Of a DNA stretch of 64,000 bases, positions 54,859 through 63,433 are shown piece after piece. The notes beneath the pieces were generated by a model. That model saw nothing but the letters and a program-made list of their open reading frames with translations. It did not search any database and was not told where the DNA came from. Within the stretch, counting starts at the first letter, position 1. Each line of letters starts with the position of its first letter. A program made the position numbers and the translations under genes. This DNA is from Desulfobaccales bacterium (GTDB lineage Bacteria > Desulfobacterota > Desulfobaccia > Desulfobaccales > 0-14-0-80-60-11): the NCBI GenBank assembly GCA_037481655.1, contig JBBFLF010000004.1, forward strand, positions 62,001-126,000, written 5' to 3'.

Positions 54859-55152
54859 ATGCAGCGTCTGAGAAGGATTCTGGCCGGGGCGGCCCTGTGG
54901 GTGGGGCTGCTGCCGGGCTTGGCGTGGGCCGCGGGCGAAAAGGCCGCGCCCCTGGTGATTGTGGCCGACACCCGCAAACTCTCGGGCTGGGCCGCGTATT
55001 GGGCCAACCTATACAATGAAAGCCACTTCTACTTCACCTTGGCCACCGTCATCATCATCCCGGTTATCGGGCTGATCTTCGGAGTGCTGGCCGACCTCAT
55101 CATGGGCCACATCGGCATTGACCTGAAATCCCGGGAGCTGGCGGAGCATTGA
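54859..55152 (+). CDS. small membrane protein preceding TSUP transporter
   Basis: 97 residues. The signal-like N-terminus (ILAGAALWVGLLPGLAWAAG) is followed by a short extracytoplasmic region and one helix (FTLATVIIIPVIGLIFGVLA). The tail GHIGIDLKSRELAEH faces the cytoplasm. No named family recognised. It sits 31 bp before the TSUP gene, which suggests an accessory subunit. Ribosome site GGAGGAGAAAAG. Confidence 0.75.
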   Translation: MQRLRRILAGAALWVGLLPGLAWAAGEKAAPLVIVADTRKLSGWAAYWANLYNESHFYFTLATVIIIPVIGLIFGVLADLIMGHIGIDLKSRELAEH

Positions 55153-55183
55153 TCTTCGCTAAGGTCGTCAGGAGGAACATCAT

Positions 55184-56242
55184 ATGGATTTCTTTTATGT
55201 TCTCATGCCCATTGCAGGGGTGAAGATCTTCTGGCCGGGGCTCATCATCCTGGGTCTCGGCGTGGGGATCATCGGCGGCTTCTTCGGCATGGGGGGCGCC
55301 TGGATGGTGACCCCGGGCCTTAACATCCTGGGCTTCCCCATGGCCTTCGCCATCGGCACCGACATCGCCCACATGGCGGGCAAATCCCTCATCTCCACCA
55401 TGCGCCATGGCAAGTTCGGCAATGTGGATTACAAGCTGGGCATCGTCATGCTGGTGGGCACCGTGATCGGTTTTGAGGTGGGCGCCCAGATGGTCATGTG
55501 GCTGGAGCGCATCGGCCAGGTGGAGAAATATGTGCGCTATCTCTATCTCATCCTTCTGGCCCTCATCGCCTGGATGGTCTTTGCCGATGTGGCCAAGCGG
55601 AAGCGCAAGGAGCGGGAGGCGGCGGCCAAAGGCGTGACGGTGGACAAACTGGCCACCGGCATTGAGTGGCACAAGGCCATTCATCGCATCAAGATCCCGC
55701 CCATGGTGCATTTCAAAGAGGCCCAGATCTACATCTCCTTCTGGATGCCGGTCCTGGTGAGCTTCGCCACCGGCTGGCTGGCGGGGATTCTGGGCATCGG
55801 CGGCGGTCTCATCCGCATGCCCGCCCTCATCTACTTCATCGGCTGCCCCACCCACGTGGCGGTGGGCACCGACCTCTTTGAGGTGATGATCTCCGGCCTG
55901 TATGGCACCGCCACCTATACCTACAAGGGGCGCACGGAGCTGGTGGCCGCCATCATCATGCTCATCGGCGCCTCGGTGGGGGCCCAGATCGGCACCGTGG
56001 CCACCAAGTACATCAAAGGCTACGGCATCCGCATTGCCTTCGGCCTGGCGGTGGTGGGCTGCGGCATCTCCATCCTGTTGAAGCTCATGGCCAAGTGGTT
56101 CCCGAACCAGGCCGCCCTGTATGACAATGCCGCCACGGTGCTTATCCTCGGCCTGGTGGCAGCCATGTCTCTCTACATCTTTGTGCGCATGGTTCAGGGA
56201 GCCCGGCAGGAAATCGCCATGAAAAAGGCGGCCGGGAAGTGA
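55184..56242 (+). CDS. TSUP (TauE/SafE) family transporter
   Basis: 352 residues with eight or more helices. The duplicated TSUP motifs are GGFFGMGGAWMVTPGLNILG near 30 and GILGIGGGLIRMPALIYFIG near 205, each followed by an A-I/V-G-T-D segment (AIGTDIAHM, AVGTDLFEV). A cytoplasmic loop of about 60 charged residues separates the halves. TSUP proteins move sulfite, sulfonates or organic anions; in a sulfur-metabolising cell sulfite or sulfate is likely but not proven. AGGAGG lies eight bases before the ATG. Confidence 0.9.
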   Translation: MDFFYVLMPIAGVKIFWPGLIILGLGVGIIGGFFGMGGAWMVTPGLNILGFPMAFAIGTDIAHMAGKSLISTMRHGKFGNVDYKLGIVMLVGTVIGFEVGAQMVMWLERIGQVEKYVRYLYLILLALIAWMVFADVAKRKRKEREAAAKGVTVDKLATGIEWHKAIHRIKIPPMVHFKEAQIYISFWMPVLVSFATGWLAGILGIGGGLIRMPALIYFIGCPTHVAVGTDLFEVMISGLYGTATYTYKGRTELVAAIIMLIGASVGAQIGTVATKYIKGYGIRIAFGLAVVGCGISILLKLMAKWFPNQAALYDNAATVLILGLVAAMSLYIFVRMVQGARQEIAMKKAAGK

Positions 56243-56277
56243 TGAGATCCTTTCAGCTAGACAAGGAGAACAGTCCG

Positions 56278-56865
56278 ATGAGGAAACGCACGTACTGGTG
56301 GCTTCTGCCCGCCCTCCTTCTCATCCTGGTCTGCGGCTGTGAGCTGGGCCAGGTGGACCAGGGCCGGGTTATCGCCTTCGACCCGCAAAAAGGGATCGTC
56401 ACGCTCATTCAGGACAAGAGGGCAGAGCCGGGCAACCCGGACTACAACACTCTGCCGCCCCACACCTACAAGATCCCTGATGATCCGGCGGAAATGGGGC
56501 CGGTGCCGGTGGCCGGCAAACGACTCAAACTGGATGTCCAGGCCAAGGAGATCGTGATCTTTGACGACGCCACCCAAAACTTCAAGACCATCCCCTTCAC
56601 CATCATTGACATGCGGACGGGGATCGGCCGGGATCATCCCCTGGTGAAGGGCAAGACCTTCCCCATCATCGACCGGGAGAAGAAGACCATCACCGAATAC
56701 TCCTCCAGGCAACGGTTGCTCATCACCTTCACGGTGGCGGATGAATATTTCAATCTGCCCCCGGAGACCTGGGAGGCCGGAGACGAGGTGCGCATCTACT
56801 ACAAGGAGCCGGGCAAGGCTCTGAGGCTGATGAACATCACCCGCACCGACATCTACAAGAAGTAA
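56278..56865 (+). CDS. exported lipoprotein (DUF4881-like)
   Basis: 195 residues. The lipobox is LLLILVCGC with the lipidated Cys near residue 20. The mature protein is soluble and beta-rich with VDQGRVIAFDPQKGIVTLIQ at its start and DEVRIYYKEPGKALRLMNIT at its end. It resembles the lipoproteins annotated DUF4881 in Desulfobacterota, from memory only. It follows the TSUP gene by 36 bp. An imperfect hairpin with a TTTCA loop (about 56881-56910) comes after the stop. Confidence 0.7.
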   Translation: MRKRTYWWLLPALLLILVCGCELGQVDQGRVIAFDPQKGIVTLIQDKRAEPGNPDYNTLPPHTYKIPDDPAEMGPVPVAGKRLKLDVQAKEIVIFDDATQNFKTIPFTIIDMRTGIGRDHPLVKGKTFPIIDREKKTITEYSSRQRLLITFTVADEYFNLPPETWEAGDEVRIYYKEPGKALRLMNITRTDIYKK

Positions 56866-56988
56866 CCTCCTGACATGGTGGGGAGGGGGCACTTTCAGTG
56901 CCCTCCCCCGCCTCTCCTGTGCTACAATGTGTAACACCGCATTGCGGCGGCCACCTGAAATGGACGGCAAGAATCAGCAACGTCGCTC

Positions 56989-57825
56989 ATGACTCTGACC
57001 CAGGCCCACTTCCTGCGCACCTGGCTGGGACGGTTCGGCGCCCTGTGCTGCCTGCTGGCCCTGGCCGCGGTGCTGGACGGCATCATCACCAAGTTCCGGG
57101 AGCCCTTTAACGTCCTGGCAGTCCTCCCCGGCGAGTCCCCGGCCATCAACGGCCCCACCGCGGAGCAGGTGAAGACGCCGGCGGACCTGGAGTGGCTGGC
57201 GGACTCCCCGGAGATCACCCTCCAGGTGGAAAAGATCCACTCCGGTTATTTTCTGGGGGGGAGGATGTGGCAGGGCACCCTCCAGGTGGGCCGGGGGATT
57301 GCCCCGGGAAAGCACGTCCTGGCGGTGCGGCCCCGGCCTTTGGACCCGGCCACCCCTACGGAAGCGGTGCTTTTCCGCATCAATGTCTACGCCACGGAGG
57401 CGGACCGGGCCGCGGCCTCCCTGTCTATGGTGGAGCGGCTCCTGGGGATCTCGCCCTGGTGGGCGGCGCTCCTTCCCCTTCCCGGCATCCTGCTGGCCTT
57501 CGGCCTCACCTTCCTCCTCTCCTGGCGCATTGACAGCCTGATGGCAGAGGAGGGCAAGAGCGAAATCTACCGGGTGACCCGCAAAGAGGGGTATCTGGAA
57601 GTGGGTTTCGGCCTGGGCACGGCCCACGGGGTCCGCGCCGGGGATCTTCTGCCGGTGTATGACCTGGAGGGACGGCAGACCGCCACGGTGGAGGTCCAGG
57701 AGGCCACCGCCACCGATGCCGTGGGCCGGGTGGGAGCCGGGGAGTTGGTGCAGCCCGGCTTTGTGGTCCACCGGACCCGGCAGGCGCGGGAAAAACAGCC
57801 TCTGGGCCTGGCCTCCGCCTCGTGA
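56989..57825 (+). CDS. membrane protein with extracytoplasmic and C-terminal domains
   Basis: 278 residues, family not recognised. Helix 1 (FGALCCLLALAAVLDGIITK) and helix 2 (WAALLPLPGILLAFGLTFLL near 165-184) enclose a ~125-residue extracytoplasmic segment rich in beta strands (GTLQVGRGIAPGKHVLAV). The cytoplasmic C-terminus of ~95 residues (EIYRVTRKEGYLEVGFGLG, VEVQEATATDAVGRVGAGEL) looks like a small beta domain. It precedes the second PEP-synthase-like gene by 52 bp, so the two may function together. Confidence 0.65.
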   Translation: MTLTQAHFLRTWLGRFGALCCLLALAAVLDGIITKFREPFNVLAVLPGESPAINGPTAEQVKTPADLEWLADSPEITLQVEKIHSGYFLGGRMWQGTLQVGRGIAPGKHVLAVRPRPLDPATPTEAVLFRINVYATEADRAAASLSMVERLLGISPWWAALLPLPGILLAFGLTFLLSWRIDSLMAEEGKSEIYRVTRKEGYLEVGFGLGTAHGVRAGDLLPVYDLEGRQTATVEVQEATATDAVGRVGAGELVQPGFVVHRTRQAREKQPLGLASAS

Positions 57826-57877
57826 CCCCAGGCTTTTAACGGGCGCCCGCGGGCGGCGCCGCCGCAGAAAGGCAGCC

Positions 57878-60505
57878 ATGGGCGGCTTTCTGACACGCCT
57901 GAAAAAACTCTTCTCCCGCCCCCCGGCCAAGCCGCCGGCCGCCGCCATGGAGGACCTGCGGCGCCTCTTCCGGGCCAAGTTCCATGCCTTCAAGGTCCTT
58001 TTGAACGCCAACAACACCGCCCTGGCCCTGATGGCGGAGATGGAGACCACCCTCCACGGCCAGCGCAGTTTCGGCATGACCTTTGTCCGGGGCCATGCCA
58101 CCGCCGTCTGCGTCAACGTCTATAACATCATCCGCTCCCTCAATGATCTGGCCGGCAACAAATATGCCGCCTTGTACCCGGTGTTTGAGGATCTGCGGGA
58201 GAAGATCGAGGCAGTCCTGAACCGGGAAAGCCCCCCCGCCATCCAGGAGCTGGTGCTGCCCCTGGAGCAGGTGAGCAAGGAGATGGCTGATGGCGTGGGC
58301 AGCAAGATGGCCAACCTGGGGGAAATCACCCGGGCCCTGCCGGACGTGGCCGTGCCCCCGGGCTTTGTCATCACTGCCGCGGCCTATGATCTCTTCCTGC
58401 GGCACAACGGCCTCAAGGAGGAGATCAACCGGCGCCTTCAGGCCATGGAGCAGGAAGGCCTGGATGACCTCTACCGCCTGAGCTCCGAAATCCAGATGGA
58501 GATCATCCGGGGCGAGGTGCCCCCGGAGCTGGCCGCCGCCATCCAGGAGGCCTACGACAAGCTGGCGGCCCGCCTGGGACAGGCGCCCAAGGTGGCCATG
58601 CGCTCCAGCGCCATCGGGGAAGATGCGGTGGAGACCTCCTTTGCCGGCCAATACCGCTCGGAGCTCAATGTCAGCCCGGACAACCTGCTGTCGGCCTACA
58701 AAGAGATTCTGGCCAGCAAATACGCCCTCACCGCCCTCAATTACCGCCTGCACAAGGGCCTTAGGGACGAAGATGTGCCCATGTGCGTGGGCTGCATGGC
58801 CATGGTGGCGGCAGCGGCAGGGGGGGTGATGTACAGCCGGGACCCCACGGACATCCGCCGCCGGGTGGTCCTCATCAACAGCGTCCACGGGCTGGCCAAG
58901 GCGGTGGTGGACGGCACCGTCACCCCGGATGTCTGGGAGATCGACCCGGACACCTGGACCGTGCGGCGCCGGGAAATCGCCCATAAACCGAGGCGGGCGG
59001 TCAGCCTGCCGCAAGAGGGTGTGGTCCTGGAGGACAACCCCGCCGCGGATGAGCCTTCCCTCACTGAAGAGCAGGCCCTCAATCTGGCCCGCCTGGCAGT
59101 GCGGCTGGAAGAGTATTTTCAGGCCCCCCAGGACGTGGAGTGGTCCATCGATGCGGCGGGGCAGATTTTTATCCTGCAGAGCCGGCCGCTGCAACAGCTC
59201 ACGGCCGGCGGCAGCGAGCGGCCGGCCCCGGAAGGCATCACCCATCGGGTCCTCTTCCGGGGCGGGGAGCGCGCCAGCCCGGGGGTGGCTGCGGGTCCCG
59301 TCTGTCTCGTCAAAAATAACCTGGACGTGCTGCAGTTCCCGGAAGGGGGGGTGCTGGTGACCGCCTTCGCCCACCCGGCCTGGGCCACCCTCCTGCCCCG
59401 GGCGGTGGCGGTGGTCACCGACCGGGGGGGCATCACGGGGCATTTGGCCAATGTGGCCCGGGAATTCCGCATCCCCGCGCTCTTTAACACCTTTGAGGCC
59501 ACCCGCCTCCTGCCCCCGGGCCTGGAGGTGACGGTGGATGCCGACGGCCACACCATCTACGAAGGCCGGGTGGAGGAGCTCCTGGTCCATGCGGCCCCCA
59601 AGAAGGGGGTGATGACCGGCACCCCGGTCTATCAGACCCTGGAAGAGGTCATGACCTACATCACCCCTTTGTATCTCACCGACCCGGAAAGCCCCGCCTT
59701 CCGGCCGCAGAACTGCAAAACGCTCCATGACATCACCCGCTTCGCCCATGAAGTGGCGGTGCGGGAGATGTTTAGCATCGAGGAGGACCGGGCCCTCACC
59801 CGGCATTTCATCAAACGCCTGAAGACCGATCTGCCCATGGAGTGGCTGGTGCTTAACCTGGAGGACGGCTTCAAGGAGGAGGTGCCGGGCAAGGAGGTCA
59901 CCCTGGATCAGATCGCCTCCGTCCCCATGCTGGCCCTGTGGGAGGGGATCAGCGCCGTACCCTGGGAAGGCCCGCCCCCGGTGGATACCGGCGGCTTTCT
60001 CTCCATCGTCATGGGCGCGGCCACCGACCCCCACCTGGCCACCGCCGGAGAACAGACATTATATGGCAATGTGAACTATTTCATGATTTCTCGCTCTTTC
60101 TGCAACCTCACCTCCCGTTTGGGGTTCCACTTCTCCACCGTGGAGGCCCTCACCGGCGACGAGCCCTATGAAAATTACCTGCGCTTTACCTTCAAGGGCG
60201 GGGCCGCGGACCAGACCCGGCGGGTGCTTCGGGCCCAGTTTGTGGCCAAAATCTTGGAACATTACGACTTCAAGGTGGAGGTGCGGGAAGACGCCCTTTT
60301 TGCCCGCCTGGAGGGGGAGGCCCTGCCCTACATGCTCACCCGGCTCAAGGTCCTGGGCTATGTGACCATCCACACCCGGCAGCTGGACATGATCATGCTC
60401 AACCCCGACGAGGTGGCCCGCTACCGGGCCAAAATCCTGGCGGATCTGGAGAGACTCACCCACTCGGGCGCCTCCCTCCCGCAGGGCGGCAGTTCCTCGG
60501 ACTGA
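57878..60505 (+). CDS. PEP-synthase-like phosphotransferase without TIM barrel, copy 2
   Basis: 875 residues, the same length as the copy at 51552. Domains in order: a helical region (1-130), the ATP-grasp domain (GVGSKMANLGEITRALPDVA, RSSAIGEDAVETSFAGQYRS, QAPQDVEWSIDA-like sequence), a phosphohistidine domain (TDRGGITGHLANVAREF), then the unassigned C-terminal module (CKTLHDITRFAHEVAVREMF, NLTSRLGFHFSTVEAL, TFKGGAADQTRRVLR). The module motifs are shared with copy 1 and replace the PEP-binding TIM barrel. Part of the plus-strand set that starts with uspA, though hairpins and a gap upstream leave room for a separate promoter. Confidence 0.8.
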   Translation: MGGFLTRLKKLFSRPPAKPPAAAMEDLRRLFRAKFHAFKVLLNANNTALALMAEMETTLHGQRSFGMTFVRGHATAVCVNVYNIIRSLNDLAGNKYAALYPVFEDLREKIEAVLNRESPPAIQELVLPLEQVSKEMADGVGSKMANLGEITRALPDVAVPPGFVITAAAYDLFLRHNGLKEEINRRLQAMEQEGLDDLYRLSSEIQMEIIRGEVPPELAAAIQEAYDKLAARLGQAPKVAMRSSAIGEDAVETSFAGQYRSELNVSPDNLLSAYKEILASKYALTALNYRLHKGLRDEDVPMCVGCMAMVAAAAGGVMYSRDPTDIRRRVVLINSVHGLAKAVVDGTVTPDVWEIDPDTWTVRRREIAHKPRRAVSLPQEGVVLEDNPAADEPSLTEEQALNLARLAVRLEEYFQAPQDVEWSIDAAGQIFILQSRPLQQLTAGGSERPAPEGITHRVLFRGGERASPGVAAGPVCLVKNNLDVLQFPEGGVLVTAFAHPAWATLLPRAVAVVTDRGGITGHLANVAREFRIPALFNTFEATRLLPPGLEVTVDADGHTIYEGRVEELLVHAAPKKGVMTGTPVYQTLEEVMTYITPLYLTDPESPAFRPQNCKTLHDITRFAHEVAVREMFSIEEDRALTRHFIKRLKTDLPMEWLVLNLEDGFKEEVPGKEVTLDQIASVPMLALWEGISAVPWEGPPPVDTGGFLSIVMGAATDPHLATAGEQTLYGNVNYFMISRSFCNLTSRLGFHFSTVEALTGDEPYENYLRFTFKGGAADQTRRVLRAQFVAKILEHYDFKVEVREDALFARLEGEALPYMLTRLKVLGYVTIHTRQLDMIMLNPDEVARYRAKILADLERLTHSGASLPQGGSSSD

Positions 60506-60742
60506 CGTCGGATGCGGCTACCAGAAAAGGGGATGGGGGGAAAGGGCTCCAAGCGAGACTGTTGCAGATATCCTCGGGGAAAGGGGGGTAGGGGGAGTGG
60601 CTCCCCGCCTTTATCCCGGCCTTATATTTTTTCTTAATATAATCGATGCCTTATGATTCAACAAAGATAGAGGGGAGGATTTGGGTGGTGAGCCACTGCC
60701 CCTTTATCCCCTCACAAACCATTTTCGCAGCGGTCTCGAAAT

Positions 60743-60775
60743 AAAAAGCCGCGACCGGCGTCGCGGCTTTTTTTT
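60743..60775. terminator. bidirectional terminator, copy 2 / Tad operon
   Basis: AGCCGCGAC and GTCGCGGCT form a 9-bp stem with a 4-nt loop, with eight T on the plus side and five on the minus side. It ends the minus-strand pilus operon and probably the plus-strand gene as well. Confidence 0.85.
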
Positions 60776-60791
60776 CCTTCCAGAGTCCAGC

Positions 60792-63011
60792 TTAGGGACC
60801 CAGCCGGGCCAACAGGTCGGGGGAGGGCCCTGAGAGATCCTTCCCCAACACCACCTTCACCTCCAAACCATCGGCAAGCTGGGACTCCTGCAGACGGGCC
60901 CGGGGGAAGAAACGGGCGGCCAGTGCCTGGGCCACCCGGGAAGCCTCCGGCCGGTATAGGATCGTGGTCTGCACCATCCCGAAATCGATGTGATTGCCGA
61001 TGTCGGTGACGGTGAAGCCCTGCCGGGAGAGGAGGGCCCGATAGGCACGGGCGATATTCTTCGTGCCGTTGCCGTTTTTAAGGGAGATGCGGGTGGAGAT
61101 GAGGTCCGCCGAGGTGAGGGACACCGGCGTCGGCAGGGCCGGCGGTGAAGCTCCTTCAACCTTGGGTGTAGCAGCCACCACAGGGCTTGGGGTGGCGGCC
61201 GGCGGCTTCGTCCCTGATGGCTCCGGGGCGGCGGCCGGCGCACTGCTGGCCAGCTCCACGGCCATGGCCCGCAGTTTCGCCAAGCGCTGGTCCACCTTGG
61301 CTTCCCGGGCCAACTGATTGCGGCCCAGAATCACCAGCACCGCCGCGCTCCGCGGCAGACTGGCAGCCTCTTTCAGCTCCGCCTGGGGGTAGCAGGTCCG
61401 GGCAAGAAGCTGGGCCACCCGCCGGGCCCCGGGCAAATAACTGATGCTGGTCCGCGCCTGCCCGAAGTCCCGGTAGTTTCCCACCTCCGCCACCGTAAAA
61501 CCTTCCATCTCCAGCCACTCCTGGTGCTTCCGGGCGATCCCCTGACGGCCGTTGCCGTTCAGCAGCACCAGGCGATACTCCAGGAGTTCCTGGCTGGAAG
61601 GGGGCGCCTCCCGCTGAGGAGAGGCGGCTTGAACCGCGGTCTTCGGGGATGCGGGCTGAGCCTTCGCCGGGAGGGTTTTGGGCTGGGGCCCCTTTGACGC
61701 CACCGTAACTGGCGGGCGCGCCGCCGCCGGGGCTGGTGAGGTTTTCTGGACCGCTGCTGTGGCTTTGGCAGGGGTCGCAGGCAGCGTAGTTTGGGCCGCT
61801 TTGGCTTTGGCCTGGGTCACCTGGGGCGACGCCGGTTGAGGAGCAGGGCGAGCTGAGATCACCCGCGGCGCCGGGGCGGTTGTTCTTGTTGTGGACTCCG
61901 GCTTGGCTGCCACCTGCGGAGCGGGCTTCGGCAGCGGGGAAGTCGCCGCCGGGGCGGACGGAGCCGCGGCCTGGGCCGGGCTCCCGGAAGCCTCCGGAGT
62001 CGCTGTAGCCGGGACCTTGGTTGTCGCCGTCGCTGGAGCCGGGGGAACCGGCTGAGCAGCAGCCCTGGTAACCGCAGAGGTCCCGCCGCCCGGAGGTGGT
62101 GACGCGGCAGGCGCTGCCGCCTGCGGGGTTCTCGCCGGGGTGGGCTGAGCGGCCTGGGCCTCTTTTACCGGCGGGGACGCAGGCGGTGGGCTGACCTCGG
62201 GCGGGCGAGGCGCGGCGACCGGAGGCTGAACCTGAGGCTTCGGAGCCGCCACCGGAGCCGGCGGGACGGCCGGCGCTGAGGAGGAAGCAGCCGCCGGAGC
62301 CGGCGCAGAAGGTGCGGCTACCGGGGCCGGCGGCGATTCAGGCCGGCGGGCGGTCTGCACCGGGGCCTTCTCCCCCACCCCGGCCACGGCCTGGGCCAGA
62401 AGCTCCCGGGCCACCTGCTCCCCTTCCCTCTCCTGCCACAGGGTCAGGGCTTCAGCCTGGCGCCCTTGCCGCACCAGCAACAGGCCCAGATTGTTCCGGG
62501 CCTGACGGTTTGCCGGGTCCAGCTTCACCGCCTCCCTCAGGCAGGATTCGGCCTTATGCCACTGCCCGGACTGGTAATAGGAAAAACCCAGATTGTTCCT
62601 GAGGGCCGCATGCCGGGGATTTTTGGCCAGAGCCGCTTCATAGAGGGCCTGGGCCCGGGGATAATCCCCCAGATCCTCATAGCATTGGGCCAGGGCATCC
62701 ACTATCTTCAGATTGCCCGGGTCCCGCTGCAAGGCCTCTTCCAGTTCCTTGACCGCCAGGTGGCTGCGGCCCAGGCTCCTTAAGATGCTGGCATTGTTGA
62801 GCAGGCGGGAGGTTTCGGAGGACGGCGGCCGCACCGTCTGGGCGAATTGCCGCACCATTTTGGGGCCGGAGGACCTGCGACTCAGCGGCGAGCTGCTGCA
62901 GGCCACCACCAAGGCGGCCAAGGCCAGACATCCCAGGCTGAGGCACAGGACCGCCCGGCTTGGCCTTCCCCCTCGTGCCTGAGGCCTGGGAGCATGATCC
63001 TTGCGATTCAT
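60792..63011 (-). CDS. TPR protein with proline/alanine linker and two LytR_C domains
   Basis: 739 residues from the ATG at 63011, preceded by GGGAGGGAGAG. The N-terminus is lipoprotein-like (SLGCLALAALVVACSSS). About four TPR units follow (LKIVDALAQCYEDLGDYPRA, AALRNNLGFSYYQSGQWHKA), as in TadD. A ~250-residue linker is almost wholly Pro/Ala/Ser/Thr/Lys. Two homologous C-terminal domains of the LytR_C type follow: YRLVLLNGNGRQGIARKH and TRISLKNGNGTKNIARAY, each ending with a strand like VLVILGRN/KVVLGKDL. It sits downstream of the secretin and the lipoprotein gene, so a role in Tad pilus assembly across the periplasm is likely. Confidence 0.75.
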   Translation of the reverse strand: MNRKDHAPRPQARGGRPSRAVLCLSLGCLALAALVVACSSSPLSRRSSGPKMVRQFAQTVRPPSSETSRLLNNASILRSLGRSHLAVKELEEALQRDPGNLKIVDALAQCYEDLGDYPRAQALYEAALAKNPRHAALRNNLGFSYYQSGQWHKAESCLREAVKLDPANRQARNNLGLLLVRQGRQAEALTLWQEREGEQVARELLAQAVAGVGEKAPVQTARRPESPPAPVAAPSAPAPAAASSSAPAVPPAPVAAPKPQVQPPVAAPRPPEVSPPPASPPVKEAQAAQPTPARTPQAAAPAASPPPGGGTSAVTRAAAQPVPPAPATATTKVPATATPEASGSPAQAAAPSAPAATSPLPKPAPQVAAKPESTTRTTAPAPRVISARPAPQPASPQVTQAKAKAAQTTLPATPAKATAAVQKTSPAPAAARPPVTVASKGPQPKTLPAKAQPASPKTAVQAASPQREAPPSSQELLEYRLVLLNGNGRQGIARKHQEWLEMEGFTVAEVGNYRDFGQARTSISYLPGARRVAQLLARTCYPQAELKEAASLPRSAAVLVILGRNQLAREAKVDQRLAKLRAMAVELASSAPAAAPEPSGTKPPAATPSPVVAATPKVEGASPPALPTPVSLTSADLISTRISLKNGNGTKNIARAYRALLSRQGFTVTDIGNHIDFGMVQTTILYRPEASRVAQALAARFFPRARLQESQLADGLEVKVVLGKDLSGPSPDLLARLGP

Positions 63012-63139
63012 CTCTCCCTCCCTTTGGGGACCCTTTGCCCCCTCCACCAGGTCGGCGGGTGAGGGGCGGCCATCCACGGAGGCGGAGGCCTGAGGCCTGA
63101 ATCTCCGCCTCCGTCATCCCCGCCAGCACCGGTTTGTTA

Positions 63140-63424
63140 CTATCTCGCGGTGCCGGTGGTGAGCTGCATCACGGGTCGGCCTTCCTCCGCCTTGAAGCTC
63201 TTTTCGTATTTGCCCAGCAAATTGGCGCTGGAAGCCGGGTCCAGGCCTGCGGCAGGCGTATTCACCTGACCGGCCCGGGGGTTGACAAACTGGCCCACCA
63301 TGTTGTTGGTCACCGCGCGGCCGTAATCCTGCTCCAGGTATTCGGTGTTCACCGAGCAGGCGGACAAGAGCCCCAAGGCCACCAGGGCCACCAGACCTGC
63401 GAGTGTCAAGCGCCTGAGAGTCAT
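63140..63424 (-). CDS. Tad-locus lipoprotein
   Basis: 94 residues. Signal and lipobox GLVALVALGLLSAC with Cys23. The mature part is short and polar (NTEYLEQDYGRAVTNNMVGQ, LGKYEKSFKAEEGRPVMQL). Similar small lipoproteins occur between the secretin and TPR genes of Tad clusters in Desulfobacterota and Geobacter, where they may help the secretin insert or assemble. It lies 9 bp after the secretin stop. Named by context and size. Confidence 0.65.
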   Translation of the reverse strand: MTLRRLTLAGLVALVALGLLSACSVNTEYLEQDYGRAVTNNMVGQFVNPRAGQVNTPAAGLDPASSANLLGKYEKSFKAEEGRPVMQLTTGTAR

Positions 63425-63433
63425 GTTCTCCCC

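Noticed and set aside
57836-60034. 732-codon open frame antisense to PEP-synthase-like copy 2
   Set aside because: Same reason: compositional shadow of a gene with recognisable ATP-grasp and phosphohistidine motifs.
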